A stretch of DNA of 64,000 bases from Burkholderia cepacia GG4 (GCF_000292915.1 NC_018514.1:186001-250000); one strand, 5' to 3'; counted from the stretch's first letter, positions 28,671 to 38,175 are shown. Notes: generated from the sequence alone by a model not told the origin. Numbers and translations: made by a program.

Positions 28671-29642
28671 ATGAAACGGCAATCCCAAGCAGCAATCCGA
28701 AGGCTCGGCACGGCGCTTGCCGCGGCCGCGTGCTTGGTGGCGATGCAGCAGCCCGCACACGCCGCCGACCCGCAGACGTGTCGCGACGTGAAGATGGCGG
28801 CGCCCGGCTGGACCGACATCGACGCGACGAACGCGATGGCCGGCGTCGTACTGAAGGCGCTCGGTTATCGGCAGGACGTGGCGAACCTGTCGGTGCCGAT
28901 CACGTACCAGGGCTTGAAGAAAGGGCAGGTCGACGTGTTCCTCGGCAACTGGATGCCCGCGCAGGCGCCGCTCGTGAAGCCGTTCGTCGACGAGAAATCG
29001 ATCGACGTGCTGCACGCGAACCTGAGCGGCGCGAAGTTCACGCTCGCCGTGCCCGACTACGTCGCGGCCGCCGGCGTGCACACGTTCGCCGATCTCGCAC
29101 GTTATGCAGACCGCTTCGACGGCAAGATCTACGGGATCGAACCCGGCGCACCCGCGAACCAGAACATCAAGCGGATGCTGTCCGACCATGCGCTCGGCCC
29201 GGCGAACTGGTCGCTGGTCGAATCGAGCGAGACGGGGATGCTGACGCAGGTCGAGCGCGCGGTGCGCGACAAGCGCTGGATCGTGTTCCTTGGATGGGAG
29301 CCGCACCTGATGAACACCAAGTTCCATCTGACCTACCTGTCGGGCGGCGACGCGTATTTCGGCCCGAACTACGGCGGCGCTACGGTCAACACGGTGACGC
29401 GCCCGGGCTTCGCCGGCCAGTGCGCGAACCTGGCACGCCTGTTCCGGCAGATGACGTTCTCCGTCGACGTCGAGAACCGGATGATCGCCGACATGCTCGA
29501 CAACAAGACGATCCCATCGCTGGCGGCGCAGCACGCGCTGAAGGCCGAGCCCGCGCTCGTCGCAGGCTGGCTCGACGGCGTGACCACGGCGGCCGGCGCA
29601 CCCGCGCTGCCGGCCGTGCGCGCGGTGCTCGACGGCCGTTGA
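28671..29642 (+). CDS. choX: Choline ABC transporter periplasmic binding protein
   Basis: The 323-aa protein has a signal peptide ending near AHAADP and the choline-specific OpuAC-type fold. Diagnostic stretches are TCRDVKMAAPGWTDIDATNA, QVDVFLGNWMPAQ and FLGWEPHLMNTKFHLTYLSGG. GGAGG precedes ATG 28671. It is probably in one operon with betC. A close paralogue lies at 53657-54610 in the carnitine module. The partner permease and ATPase genes (choW, choV type) are absent from this window. Confidence 0.9.
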   Translation: MKRQSQAAIRRLGTALAAAACLVAMQQPAHAADPQTCRDVKMAAPGWTDIDATNAMAGVVLKALGYRQDVANLSVPITYQGLKKGQVDVFLGNWMPAQAPLVKPFVDEKSIDVLHANLSGAKFTLAVPDYVAAAGVHTFADLARYADRFDGKIYGIEPGAPANQNIKRMLSDHALGPANWSLVESSETGMLTQVERAVRDKRWIVFLGWEPHLMNTKFHLTYLSGGDAYFGPNYGGATVNTVTRPGFAGQCANLARLFRQMTFSVDVENRMIADMLDNKTIPSLAAQHALKAEPALVAGWLDGVTTAAGAPALPAVRAVLDGR

Positions 29643-29898
29643 CCTGCCTCCGGGCGGCCGGTTTTTGCCGTGCCGCTCGTCTCCGTGTTTTCCCGACCCG
29701 TCGCATCAAGACCATTTAGTGTCGCCTTCAGACGGGTGACATGAAATATGGGTTTGTATTTTTCGCCAATGGCTGCGTTATTGCGGAAAGCGAAATGCCG
29801 AAGCCAGCGGACGTAACGAATTCGAATCAGCCGGCGCATTGCGGCGCGCGCCAGGTCACGGTTCTTTCCATCGAACGGTTCAGGGAGGGTGGTCGACA

Positions 29899-31038
29899 AT
29901 GAAGCAAAAGAAAGTTGCCGTAGCCGCCGCGCTTGCATGCGCGGCCTGTATTCCCGCCATCGGCCACGCGCAGAGCAGCGTGACGCTGTACGGGATTCTC
30001 GACGCAGGCATCACGTACGTGAACAACACGGGCGGTTCGCACGTGGTCAAGTTCGACGACGGCGTCGCCTACGGGAACCGCTTCGGCCTGAAGGGCACGG
30101 AAGACCTCGGCGGCGGCCTGAAGGCGGTGTTCACGCTTGAGAGCGGCTTCCACCTCGGCAACGGGCAGCTCGGCTTCGGCGGGTCGGAGTTCGGCCGCCA
30201 GGCTTACGTCGGTCTGCAGAACGATTGGGGCACGCTGTCGTTCGGCAACCAACTGGACATCACCAACGAGCTCGTATCGATCTACAACATCTCGGCGTGG
30301 GGCAGCGGCTATGCGATCCACCAGGGCGACTTCGACCGCTTCAACGGCGACCGCCTGCCGAACTCGGTGAAATTCCTGTCGAACGACCTGAGCGGCTTCA
30401 AGTTCGGCGCGATGTATTCGTTCGGCAACGTCGCCGGCAACTTCCATCGCAACAGCGCATGGAGCGCGGGCGCAAGCTACACGAAGGGCGACTTCTCGAT
30501 CGGCGCCGCTTACACGCGCCTGAACAACCCGAACGGCATCTATGCGTTCGACCCGTACGCGATGATCGGCACGCATACGTTCCTCGGCCAGCAGACCGTC
30601 ACCGTCGATCCGGCGACCGGCGCGCGCACCGACCTGTTCGCGAATACCGCGATGGACGTCGACAGCCAGGGCACGTTCGGTATCGGCACGAGCTACACGA
30701 TCGGCAAGCTGTCGCTCGACGCGAACTTCTCGTACACGACGATCAAGGGCTTCGGCCAGTCGTCGCACATGCAGGTGTATGAAGGCGGCGGCCTGTACCA
30801 GTTCACGCCGGCGCTGAGCCTCATCGCGGGCTATCAGCACACGCGCTTCGAGGGCCACCACTGGAACCAGGGCACGGCCGGCCTGCACTACATGCTGTCG
30901 AAGCGCACGGACGTGTATATCTCCGGCGATTACCTGCGCGCGTCGCAAGGTGTCGATGCGGTGATCGGCTACAGCTTCACGCCGTCGACGACGCAAACGC
31001 AGGCCGACGTGCGGATCGGGATGCGGCATTCTTTCTGA
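29899..31038 (+). CDS. Outer-membrane general porin
   Basis: The 379-aa precursor has a signal peptide (MKQKKVAVAAALACAACIPAIGHAQ) followed by the burkholderial trimeric porin start SSVTLYGILDAGITYVNN. Beta-strand repeats follow, with the closing strand QADVRIGMRHSF ending in Phe as required for assembly. GGGAGG lies upstream. It is 256 bases downstream of choX and has its own terminator. A role in uptake of choline sulfate or related solutes is possible from position only. Confidence 0.93.
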   Translation: MKQKKVAVAAALACAACIPAIGHAQSSVTLYGILDAGITYVNNTGGSHVVKFDDGVAYGNRFGLKGTEDLGGGLKAVFTLESGFHLGNGQLGFGGSEFGRQAYVGLQNDWGTLSFGNQLDITNELVSIYNISAWGSGYAIHQGDFDRFNGDRLPNSVKFLSNDLSGFKFGAMYSFGNVAGNFHRNSAWSAGASYTKGDFSIGAAYTRLNNPNGIYAFDPYAMIGTHTFLGQQTVTVDPATGARTDLFANTAMDVDSQGTFGIGTSYTIGKLSLDANFSYTTIKGFGQSSHMQVYEGGGLYQFTPALSLIAGYQHTRFEGHHWNQGTAGLHYMLSKRTDVYISGDYLRASQGVDAVIGYSFTPSTTQTQADVRIGMRHSF

Positions 31039-31085
31039 GTGGGGTGAGCGAGTCCTTTCGATGTTCTCAGCGAGGTCTCTCTTTG

Positions 31086-31113
31086 GCGCGAACTGCGGTT
31101 CGCGCTTTTTTTT
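31086..31113 (+). terminator. Rho-independent terminator of the porin gene
   Basis: The stem GCGCGAAC/GTTCGCGC has a TGCG loop and is followed by eight T residues, about 47 bases after the porin stop. Confidence 0.92.
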
Positions 31114-31272
31114 ATGTGAAGCGATGCGGTCGGCCGCATGCAGTGCGGCGCGCGCTGGCGTCGCGCGCGGCGGGCGAGCGTCCGGCAGGGTTTCGGCGGT
31201 TGGCGATATCATCGCGGTTTGGCCGCGCCGCGTATCGCCGCTCGCCAACCTCCCTCCGATGACGTCTCTCCG

Positions 31273-32523
31273 ATGACCGCCCCGTTACCCGAATCCAGTT
31301 CGCCGTCGCCGTTACCCGCCAACCTGTTCCGCCACGCACCGTTCCAGCGCTTCTGGGGCACGCGCGTGATGTCGTCGCTGGCGTTCCAGATCCTGTCGGT
31401 CGCGATCGGCTGGTACGTCTACACGCTCACGCACAGCGCATTCGCGCTCGGTCTCGTCGGCCTCGCGCAGTTCGTGCCGATGTTCGCGCTGACGCTCGTC
31501 GTCGGGCAGGTGGCCGACCGCTACGACCGGCGGCGTATCGCAACGATCTGCCAGAGCGTCGAGGCGCTGGCCGCCGGCGTGTTCCTGTTCGGCGCGGCGC
31601 AAGGGGGGCTCACCGCGCCGGGCGTGTATGCGCTCGCGGCGGTCGTCGGTACCGCGCGCGCATTCGAATCGCCGTCGGTGTCGTCGCTGCTGCCGGCCGT
31701 CGTGCTGCGCAGCGACCTGCCGCGCGCGACCGCGCTGTCGACGTCCGCGAACCAGGCCGCACAGATTCTCGGGCCGGCGTTCGGCGGGTTGCTGTATGGC
31801 CTCGGTGCGCCCGTCGCGTTCGGCACGAGTGTCGTCGCGTTCGCGATCGCGGCACTGCTGAGCGGTACGATTCCGCTGCGCAGCGCGCCACCGGCGCGCG
31901 AGCCCGTCACGCTGCGTTCGGTGTTTTCGGGGATCGCGTTCATCCGGCGTGAACCGGCGATTCTCGGCGCGCTGTCGCTCGACCTGTTCGCGGTGCTGTT
32001 CGGCGGCGCGACCGCGCTGTTGCCGATCTATGCGCGCGACATCCTGCAGGTCGGGCCGTGGGGGCTCGGCGCATTGCGCGCGGCGCCCGCGGTCGGCGCG
32101 CTCGCCGGCACGCTGTGGCTCACGCGCTTTCCGCTCAAGGGGCGGCCGGGCCGCGCGATGTTCGGTGGCGTGATCGCGTTCGGCATCGCGACGATCGTGT
32201 TCGGGTTGTCGAGCCATTTCGCGGTGTCGCTCGTCGCGCTGGCGGCGCTCGGCGCATCGGACGTGGTCAGCGTCGTCGTGCGCCTGTCGCTCGTGCAATT
32301 GCGCACGCCCGACGACATGCTCGGGCGCGTGAGCGCGGTCAACTCGCTGTTCATCGGCACGTCGAACCAGCTCGGCGAATTCGAATCGGGCGTGACGGCC
32401 GCTTGGTGGGGGGCGCCGACGGCGATCGTCGTCGGCGGTGCTGCGACGATCGCCGTCGCGCTCACGTGGATGAAGCTGTTTCCGCAGCTGACCAACATGA
32501 AGTCGCTCGAACGCGACGCGTGA
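31273..32523 (+). CDS. MFS transporter (EntS-like)
   Basis: The 416-aa membrane protein has about twelve hydrophobic segments. The MFS signature after helix 2 reads VVGQVADRYDRRRIATICQ, and the second half includes GALRAAPAVGALAGTLWLTRFPLKG. Similarity is to the EntS-type exporter branch. Translation starts at ATG 31273. The gene ends six bases from the convergent ybjQ stop. The substrate is unknown; the nearest neighbours give no clue. Confidence 0.88.
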   Translation: MTAPLPESSSPSPLPANLFRHAPFQRFWGTRVMSSLAFQILSVAIGWYVYTLTHSAFALGLVGLAQFVPMFALTLVVGQVADRYDRRRIATICQSVEALAAGVFLFGAAQGGLTAPGVYALAAVVGTARAFESPSVSSLLPAVVLRSDLPRATALSTSANQAAQILGPAFGGLLYGLGAPVAFGTSVVAFAIAALLSGTIPLRSAPPAREPVTLRSVFSGIAFIRREPAILGALSLDLFAVLFGGATALLPIYARDILQVGPWGLGALRAAPAVGALAGTLWLTRFPLKGRPGRAMFGGVIAFGIATIVFGLSSHFAVSLVALAALGASDVVSVVVRLSLVQLRTPDDMLGRVSAVNSLFIGTSNQLGEFESGVTAAWWGAPTAIVVGGAATIAVALTWMKLFPQLTNMKSLERDA

Positions 32524-32529
32524 CGGGCG

Positions 32530-32892
32530 TCAGGCGTTCGGCGTCACGCGCACGGCCGTGCCGTAACAGATGACTTCCGTGATGCCCGAGCCGATCTCGG
32601 TCGAGTCGTAGTGCATCGCGACGATCGCATTCGCGCCGAGCTTGCGCGCATCGGCGAGCATCTTGTCGAACGCCTGCTGGCGCGCCTTCTCGCACAGCGA
32701 CGTATAGAGCGTGATGTTGCCGCCGAAGATGGTCTGCAGCGACGCGCCGAACGAGCCGACGATCGAGCGCGAACGCACGACGATGCCCTGCGCGACGCCG
32801 AGCGAGCGGACGGTCGTATGGCCGGGCAGGTCGAAGGCGGTCGTGACGCGCTCGGGCGAGAGCGCGTCGACGGAGCGGGAGAAATCGGTCAT
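32530..32892 (-). CDS. YbjQ/UPF0145 family protein
   Basis: The 120-aa protein matches the YbjQ (DUF74) family, small pentameric proteins of unknown function. The core reads [24 protein letters not shown], with the family ending [33 protein letters not shown]. It starts at ATG 32892. A 29-codon ORF with a good ribosome site lies 90 bases upstream on the same strand and may belong to the same transcript. Confidence 0.9.
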   Translation of the reverse strand: MTDFSRSVDALSPERVTTAFDLPGHTTVRSLGVAQGIVVRSRSIVGSFGASLQTIFGGNITLYTSLCEKARQQAFDKMLADARKLGANAIVAMHYDSTEIGSGITEVICYGTAVRVTPNA

Positions 32893-32982
32893 GGCGGTGC
32901 ACCGTGGTGCGGAAGTGATCGAGTGACGATTCTATCCGGAACGGGAAACGCACCGGTTCCGGCCCGCCGCGCCGAGGCCCGG

Positions 32983-33072
32983 TCAGTGCTTGACGGCCGC
33001 GCTGCCGCCGACGATGCCGAAACCGAGCGCGAGACCCAGTGCGAGCGGCAATGCTTTGCGTGATGTCTGCAT
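32983..33072 (-). CDS. Small hydrophobic ORF (29 aa), uncharacterised
   Basis: On the minus strand an ATG at 33072 is preceded by TGAGGAT seven bases away and opens a 29-codon frame ending TGA at 32983. The peptide begins MQTSRKALPL, has a Leu/Gly/Ala/Ile/Val-rich core of about 18 residues, and ends AAVKH. It looks like a single membrane span or an isolated signal-like peptide. It lies 90 bases upstream of ybjQ in the same direction. No family is recognised. The good ribosome site and membrane-like composition are the only evidence that it is real. Confidence 0.5.
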   Translation of the reverse strand: MQTSRKALPLALGLALGFGIVGGSAAVKH

Positions 33073-33550
33073 ACGTGATCCTCATCTCAACGGTTTGACA
33101 TGCCCGCGCGCTTGTGGCGAGCAGGCACGACACGGCCCGCGCGCCGGCTCGATGGGGCCGGTGCGACGAAGCGGTTCTAGGAGCGTCGACTGCCTAAGGA
33201 TGGCTAAGCGTCAGGTCGAAACGAATCGGGAGGGAACGGCGGCGGGGAAGCGAACGGCAGGCAGGTGCGGCGACGGCGAAGCGAGCATCGTGATGTCATA
33301 CCCATCGGATCGGCATTGATATCGGTTCGGCAGCCTGCGTGGCGCGACCTGCGTCGCACCCGGGATCTCATCTCATTAGGGCTGCGTATCTAATCGCGAG
33401 GTATGTTACAAAACATTTTCAGCGACTATGCAAATTATTTTCGAACGCGGCTTCGGTCCGCCGATCAATCGTCGGCATTGTTCAGCGAATGGCGGGAAAC
33501 GCTGCCGGAGCACGCAATAGCGCGCCGGATTGTGCGCAAACCCGCGCCGC
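33073..33550. other. Intergenic region without a recognisable gene
   Basis: These 478 bases lie between the small hydrophobic ORF and the end of the AraC-type gene. The stretch 33400-33450 is A/T-rich. The ORFs crossing the right-hand part are shadows of the adjacent gene. No repeat or strong hairpin was seen. Confidence 0.6.
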
Positions 33551-34495
33551 TCAGCGCGTCGCGCGGCGGTCGCTGCGCGGGCTCATGCCGAAACGCGAGC
33601 GATACGTGCGCGAGAAATGCGACGGCGATTCGAAGCCGCATGCGACGCACACCGACGTGATGCTCATGTCGGTCTGCTGCAGCAACTCGCGCGCGCGATC
33701 GAGGCGCAGGTTCAGGTAGAAGCGCGTCGGCGTGTCGTTCAGCGTCGCGCTGAACAGCCGTTCGAGCTGGCGTCGCGTGATCGACACGTCCTGCGCGAGC
33801 GCGTCGGAGCCGAGCGGGTTCTCCATGTGCCGCTGCATCGTGTCGATCACCTGGATCAGCTTGCGGTTGTGCACGCCATAGCGCGCGGCGATCTCGAGCC
33901 GCTGGCTGTCCGAGCGCTGCCGGATGCGGCTGACGACGAACTGCTCGGAGATCGCGGCCGCGAGCTCGGCGCCGTGCCGCCGGCCGATCAGGTCGAGCAT
34001 CATGTCGATCGACGCGGTGCCGCCCGCGCAGGTGATGCGCCGGTCGTCGATCTCGAACAGTTCCTGCGTCGCATTCAGGCCCGGGTAGCGTTCGCGGAAC
34101 GCGGCGAGCGCCTCCCAGTGCAACGTGAGCGTTTGCGACGCGTCGAACAGCCCGGCTTCCGCGAGCACGAAGCTGCCGGTGTCGATGCCGCCGAGCGTCG
34201 CGCCATGCCGGTTCTGGCGGCGCAGCCAGTCGCCGAGCGCGCGGTCGTAGCACACGAGCGGATCGAAGCCCGCGACGACGAACACGGTATCGACCTGCGC
34301 GACGTCCGCGCAGGCGGCTTCGGCCGCGACCGGGATGCCGTTGCTCGCGGCGACGGGGGCGCCGTCCGCGCTGATCACGTGCCAGCGGTACAGCTCGGTG
34401 CGGAACCGGTTCGCGACGCGCAACGGCTCGACCGCGGACATGAAGCCGAGCGCGGAGAAGCCGGGCAGCAACAGGAAGTGGAAATCCTCTGGCAT
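33551..34495 (-). CDS. AraC-family regulator with GATase1-like domain (GbdR/CdhR/ArgR type)
   Basis: The 314-aa regulator has the same layout as GbdR: a DJ-1/PfpI-like sensing domain (residues 1-185; GGIDTGSFVLAEAGLFDA, then CAGGTASIDMMLDLI) and an AraC DNA-binding domain (residues 215-310, ITRRQLERLFSATLNDTPTRFYLNLRL and CGFESPSHFSRTYRSRFG). The start at ATG 34495 has no good ribosome site, so a different start is possible. Relatives sense small amines or amino acids such as carnitine (CdhR), arginine or betaine. No target is adjacent apart from a second AraC gene upstream; the carnitine genes 19 kb away are one possible target. Confidence 0.8.
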   Translation of the reverse strand: MPEDFHFLLLPGFSALGFMSAVEPLRVANRFRTELYRWHVISADGAPVAASNGIPVAAEAACADVAQVDTVFVVAGFDPLVCYDRALGDWLRRQNRHGATLGGIDTGSFVLAEAGLFDASQTLTLHWEALAAFRERYPGLNATQELFEIDDRRITCAGGTASIDMMLDLIGRRHGAELAAAISEQFVVSRIRQRSDSQRLEIAARYGVHNRKLIQVIDTMQRHMENPLGSDALAQDVSITRRQLERLFSATLNDTPTRFYLNLRLDRARELLQQTDMSITSVCVACGFESPSHFSRTYRSRFGMSPRSDRRATR

Positions 34496-34618
34496 CGGGG
34501 CGTGGGGTGGAAGCAGGTGGTCGGCGCGCACGCCGCGGGGCGGCGGACGGGCGGGCACCGGGGCCGGCTCGTTGGAGCCGGACCTGAAACACAGGATTAT
34601 CGCGGGTTTTGCGCGCGC

Positions 34619-35581
34619 TCAGCGCGTTTTTGCGCTGCGCACCGTCCGGCGCGCGGTCGTCGAAGGCAGTTCGCCGAACTGGGCCTTGTACGCGTTCGCG
34701 AAATGGCCGAGATGGATGAAGCCCCAGCGCGCGGCCGCTTCGCTGATCGGCAGGTCGGATTGCCGGGTGTCGAGCAGCAGGCGTCGCACCTGCGCGAGGC
34801 GCAGCGAGCGCGTGTAGTTCAGCGGGCTGGTCTGCGCGACCGACTGGAAGCTGTTCTGCATCGTGCGACGGCTCACGCGCAGCTGCGTGCACAGGCTCAG
34901 GATGTCGACCGGCGCTTCCGGGTGCTCGATCACGTAGTCGTGCACGCGGCGCACGATGTCGGCGTGGCAGGCATGCGTGAGGCGGTTCGACGGCTCGGGC
35001 ATCCGGTACGTGAGGAGATCGACGAGCACGTTCGCGACCTCGCCGCGCAGTTCGGACTGCGCACGCGCCGCGTCGAACGTAGCGGGGGCCGACAGCACGC
35101 GTTCGAGCAGCGTCGCGAGCTGCACGCTCGCGCGTTCGCGCGCGGCGACCGGCACATCGACGACGCCGCGCCGCAGGGTGCGTTCGTCCAGCCGGACGTC
35201 GGCGGCATCCTCGATCTGCTGCATCAGCTCGGGATCGACGACCACGCCGATCAGCGACATGTCGTCGGGTGAATGGAGTTCGAAAGGTGAGCCACCGCGG
35301 GCCAACACGATCGTGCCGGGTTCGATGCGCGCGTCGCCGAAGGCGAAGGTGCCCGAGCCGGTGAGCGGCATCCCGAACACCGTATGGCCGGGCGGCAAGC
35401 GTCCGCGCTGGATGATGCGTACGTTCGCCGCTTCCTGGAACAGCTGCACGTCGTCGAGCACCGCGTGCTTGACCGCGCTGCGATACGAGCCCGAGCCGAT
35501 CTGGTCGTAACGCTGATCCCAGCCGCGCAGCGCCTCGGCATGCCGGTCTGCGTCGTCGAACATCTGGTGAAACACGAGCAT
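34619..35581 (-). CDS. AraC-family regulator, likely controls the amine dehydrogenase operon
   Basis: The 320-aa protein has an N-terminal cupin-like domain (GHTVFGMPLTGSGTFAFGDARIEPGTIVLARGG) and a C-terminal AraC helix-turn-helix pair (residues 215-310: LSLCTQLRVSRRTMQNSFQ and WGFIHLGHFANAYKAQFGELP). The C-terminal part resembles EutR-type regulators. GGAGG precedes ATG 35581. It is divergent from the TTQ amine dehydrogenase operon with 242 bases between, the classic place for a pathway activator. The amine inducer is unknown. Confidence 0.87.
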   Translation of the reverse strand: MLVFHQMFDDADRHAEALRGWDQRYDQIGSGSYRSAVKHAVLDDVQLFQEAANVRIIQRGRLPPGHTVFGMPLTGSGTFAFGDARIEPGTIVLARGGSPFELHSPDDMSLIGVVVDPELMQQIEDAADVRLDERTLRRGVVDVPVAARERASVQLATLLERVLSAPATFDAARAQSELRGEVANVLVDLLTYRMPEPSNRLTHACHADIVRRVHDYVIEHPEAPVDILSLCTQLRVSRRTMQNSFQSVAQTSPLNYTRSLRLAQVRRLLLDTRQSDLPISEAAARWGFIHLGHFANAYKAQFGELPSTTARRTVRSAKTR

Positions 35582-35823
35582 GGCGCCTCCGGCGGTCGTT
35601 CGGACGGCGCAAGATTAAACCGACCGCGCGGTCGGCGCAATACGGGCGAGCGCTATTCCAGCGGGGGTTTTTGAGGGGGTCGGAAGGGGGCGGCAGCAGG
35701 TGCCTTTCAGGTGGTTTTCCAATATCCCGAATCGGCACGCACGCGTTGCCGGTCCTGGTGCTGAGCGGATTTATTGTCGAACTAAAGTCGCCCCACACAA
35801 CGTGAATCGCAACTGGAGGCGAC

Positions 35824-36981
35824 ATGAGTACAAGGCGACGAACCGCAGCTTTCGCGGCGACGCTGGCGTTCGCGGCGGCGTGGGCCGGCAGCGCAGACGC
35901 GACGGAAAAGCCCGAGGAACTGGTCGTGCAAAAGATGCCGCCGTGGCATCCGCACGAGGTGTACGTCGTCGATATCGCGATGCCGACGATGACCGACGGG
36001 CGCATCTTCGTCTACGACGCCGACGCGAAGAAGCTGCTCGGCCAGATCGACGGCGGCTTTGCGCCCGGCCTCGCGATCTCGCCGGACCACAAGGCGAGCT
36101 TCGTCGCGACGACCTATTTCTCGCGCGGCTCGCACGGCACGCGCACCGACGTCGTCGAGATGACCGACAACACGACGCTCGATCACACGGGCGAGATCGT
36201 GATTCCGGCGAAGCACGGTCAGCACGTGCCGTCGCCGTACAACACCGCGTTCAGCGCCGACGGCAAGCGGTTGTACGTCGCGAACATCACGCCGGCCGCG
36301 TCGGTGACGGTGATCGACGCGGTGTCGAAGAAGGTGTTGTCGGAGATCGACGCCGCCGCGTGCGTGCTCGCCTATCCGTCGGGGAACGACCGTTTCACCG
36401 CGCTGTGCGAAAGCGGCAAGGCGCTGACCGTCACGCTCGACGCGAACGGCAAGGAGGTGAAGCGCACCATGTCGGATGCGTTCATCGACGTCGACCAGGA
36501 TCCGGCCTTCATCAACGCGTCGCGCTACCACGGCAGCTATCTGTTCACGACCTACCACGGCAATGTGCGCAGTGCGGATTTCAGCGGCGACAAGCCGGCG
36601 TTCGGCAAATCGTGGTCATTGCTGACCGAGGCCGAGCGCGTCGAAGGCTGGCGCCCGGGCGGCATGCAGCAGACGGCCGTGCAGGTGAAGCAGAACCGCT
36701 ACTACGTGCTGATGCACAAGGGCGGCGACGGCACGCACAAGGATCCCGGCACGCAGGTGTGGGTCTACGACCTGAAGACGAAGCAGCGCGTCGCGCGCTG
36801 GGATCTCGCGCAGCAGAAGGTCGATCCGCTCGTGTCGATCCAGGTGAGCGAGGACGACAAACCGCTGTTCTACGGGCTGACGGGCACGTCCGATCTCGTC
36901 GTGATGGACGCGCACACCGGCAAGCTGCAGCACGTCGAGAAGCAGATCGGCAGTACGCCGACGCTGCTCGTGAACCCGTGA
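35824..36981 (+). CDS. Quinoprotein amine dehydrogenase, large (beta-propeller) subunit
   Basis: The 385-aa precursor has a signal peptide ending near SADA and a seven-bladed propeller with NHL/YVTN-type repeats such as GRIFVYDADAKKLLGQIDGG and FSADGKRLYVANITPAASVTVIDAVSKK. It matches the heavy subunit of methylamine or aromatic amine dehydrogenase (MauB/AauB). With the TTQ-bearing small subunit it oxidises primary amines to aldehydes and ammonia in the periplasm. GGAGG precedes ATG 35824. First gene of a six-gene operon. Methylamine versus aryl- or alkylamine specificity is not decided by sequence, but the order large subunit, mauE, mauD, small subunit resembles the aau cluster. Confidence 0.9.
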   Translation: MSTRRRTAAFAATLAFAAAWAGSADATEKPEELVVQKMPPWHPHEVYVVDIAMPTMTDGRIFVYDADAKKLLGQIDGGFAPGLAISPDHKASFVATTYFSRGSHGTRTDVVEMTDNTTLDHTGEIVIPAKHGQHVPSPYNTAFSADGKRLYVANITPAASVTVIDAVSKKVLSEIDAAACVLAYPSGNDRFTALCESGKALTVTLDANGKEVKRTMSDAFIDVDQDPAFINASRYHGSYLFTTYHGNVRSADFSGDKPAFGKSWSLLTEAERVEGWRPGGMQQTAVQVKQNRYYVLMHKGGDGTHKDPGTQVWVYDLKTKQRVARWDLAQQKVDPLVSIQVSEDDKPLFYGLTGTSDLVVMDAHTGKLQHVEKQIGSTPTLLVNP

Positions 36982-36988
36982 GGCCGCG

Positions 36989-37543
36989 ATGACGCTCGAT
37001 CCCGTACTCGCCACCAGCGCGCAAGCCGGCGCGGCCGTCGTCGTGCTGCTCGGCGCTTTCGCGAAGATGCGCCGGCCCGCCGCGTTCCGGCAGGCGCTCG
37101 CCGGCTATCGCCTGTTGCCCGATGCGCTGGCCGTGCCCACTGCGTTTGCGATTCCGCTCGTGGAAGCCGCCTGCGCCGCGGCGCTGCTGTTTCCCGATAC
37201 GCGCACGGCCGGCGCGCTCGGCCTGATCGCGTTGCTGCTCGTGTTTGCGGCAGGGATGACGATCAACATCCTGCGCGGCCACACCGACATCGACTGCGGC
37301 TGTTCCGGCTTTGCCGCCGCGCGCGCGGATGCGCCGCGCGGCATCGGCTGGCTGCATGTCGCCCGCGTGCTGCTGCTCGTCGCGCTGGCCGCGACCGCGC
37401 TCGTCGAGCCGGGCAGCCGCGCGGTCGTGTGGTTCGACTACCTGACGCTGTTCTCTTCCGTGCTGCTGATCGTCTGTGCGCTGCTCACCGTCGACGTGCT
37501 GCTCGCCAACGTACCGCGCCTTTCTCACCTGAGGAATTCATGA
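36989..37543 (+). CDS. mauE: MauE-like membrane protein for amine dehydrogenase maturation
   Basis: The 184-aa protein has four to five hydrophobic segments and the DoxX/MauE fold. It contains the DCGCSGF motif (CxC in a loop), consistent with thiol-disulfide exchange. MauE and MauD together are needed to form the many disulfides of the small subunit. It begins seven bases after the large subunit and overlaps mauD by ATGA. Confidence 0.85.
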   Translation: MTLDPVLATSAQAGAAVVVLLGAFAKMRRPAAFRQALAGYRLLPDALAVPTAFAIPLVEAACAAALLFPDTRTAGALGLIALLLVFAAGMTINILRGHTDIDCGCSGFAAARADAPRGIGWLHVARVLLLVALAATALVEPGSRAVVWFDYLTLFSSVLLIVCALLTVDVLLANVPRLSHLRNS

Positions 37544-38175
37544 TGCAAACCGCTCTCACCGTTTCCACCGCCTTGCTGTGGGTCGCCGTTCTCGCGCTCG
37601 GCGCGATCTGCCTCGCGCTCGTGCGCCAGATCGGCATCCTGTACGAACGCATCATGCCGGCCGGCGCACTGATGATCGACAAGGGGCCGGCGGTCGGCGC
37701 GATCGCGCCGACGTTCGAGCTCACCGACATTCGCGGCTCGCAGGTGAAGGTTGGCGGCATCGATGCGTCGGGCAAGGCGACGCTGCTGTTCTTCCTGTCG
37801 CCGACGTGCCCGGTCTGCAAGAAGCTGCTGCCGCTGTTGCCGTCGCTGCAGGCGAGCGAATCGACGCCGGTGAACATCGTGCTCGCGAGCGACGGCGATC
37901 TCGACGAACACACGCGCTTCGCGCAGAAGCACAACCTCGCGCGTTTCCCGTACGTGCTGTCGCAGGAGCTGGGCCTCGCGTATCAGATCGGCAAGCTGCC
38001 GTACGCCGTGCTGCTCGACGATACCGGCACCGTGCGCGCGAAGGGGCTCGTCAACACGCGCGAGCATCTCGAAAGCCTGTTCGAAGCGAAGGAGCGTGGC
38101 GTCGCATCGCTGCAGCAGTTCGTGCATGGCGATCATGACCATGGCGGTCACGAGAAGCACGCGCAGCACGCGTGA
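37540..38175 (+). CDS. mauD: MauD-like thioredoxin-fold protein for amine dehydrogenase maturation
   Basis: The 211-aa protein has an N-terminal membrane anchor (residues 5-28) and a periplasmic thioredoxin/AhpC-TSA domain. The active-site motif CPVC lies in FFLSPTCPVCKKLLPLLPSL. The C terminus is His-rich (GDHDHGGHEKHAQH) and may bind metal. It starts ATGATG, the first ATG overlapping the mauE stop, with GAGG upstream. By family it helps form or isomerise the small-subunit disulfides. Confidence 0.88.
   Translation: MMQTALTVSTALLWVAVLALGAICLALVRQIGILYERIMPAGALMIDKGPAVGAIAPTFELTDIRGSQVKVGGIDASGKATLLFFLSPTCPVCKKLLPLLPSLQASESTPVNIVLASDGDLDEHTRFAQKHNLARFPYVLSQELGLAYQIGKLPYAVLLDDTGTVRAKGLVNTREHLESLFEAKERGVASLQQFVHGDHDHGGHEKHAQHA

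Noticed and set aside
29714..29740. Possible GbdR-like site TGTCGCC...GGTGACA before the porin gene
   Set aside because: The half-sites are imperfect and their spacing differs from the element before fdhA; no matching pair was seen before gbcA or glyA, so a shared motif is not supported.
33465..36005. An 846-codon minus-strand ORF spanning two AraC genes and the start of the amine dehydrogenase gene
   Set aside because: It is out of frame with two clear AraC-family proteins, and its composition is Arg/Ala/Pro-rich without motifs.
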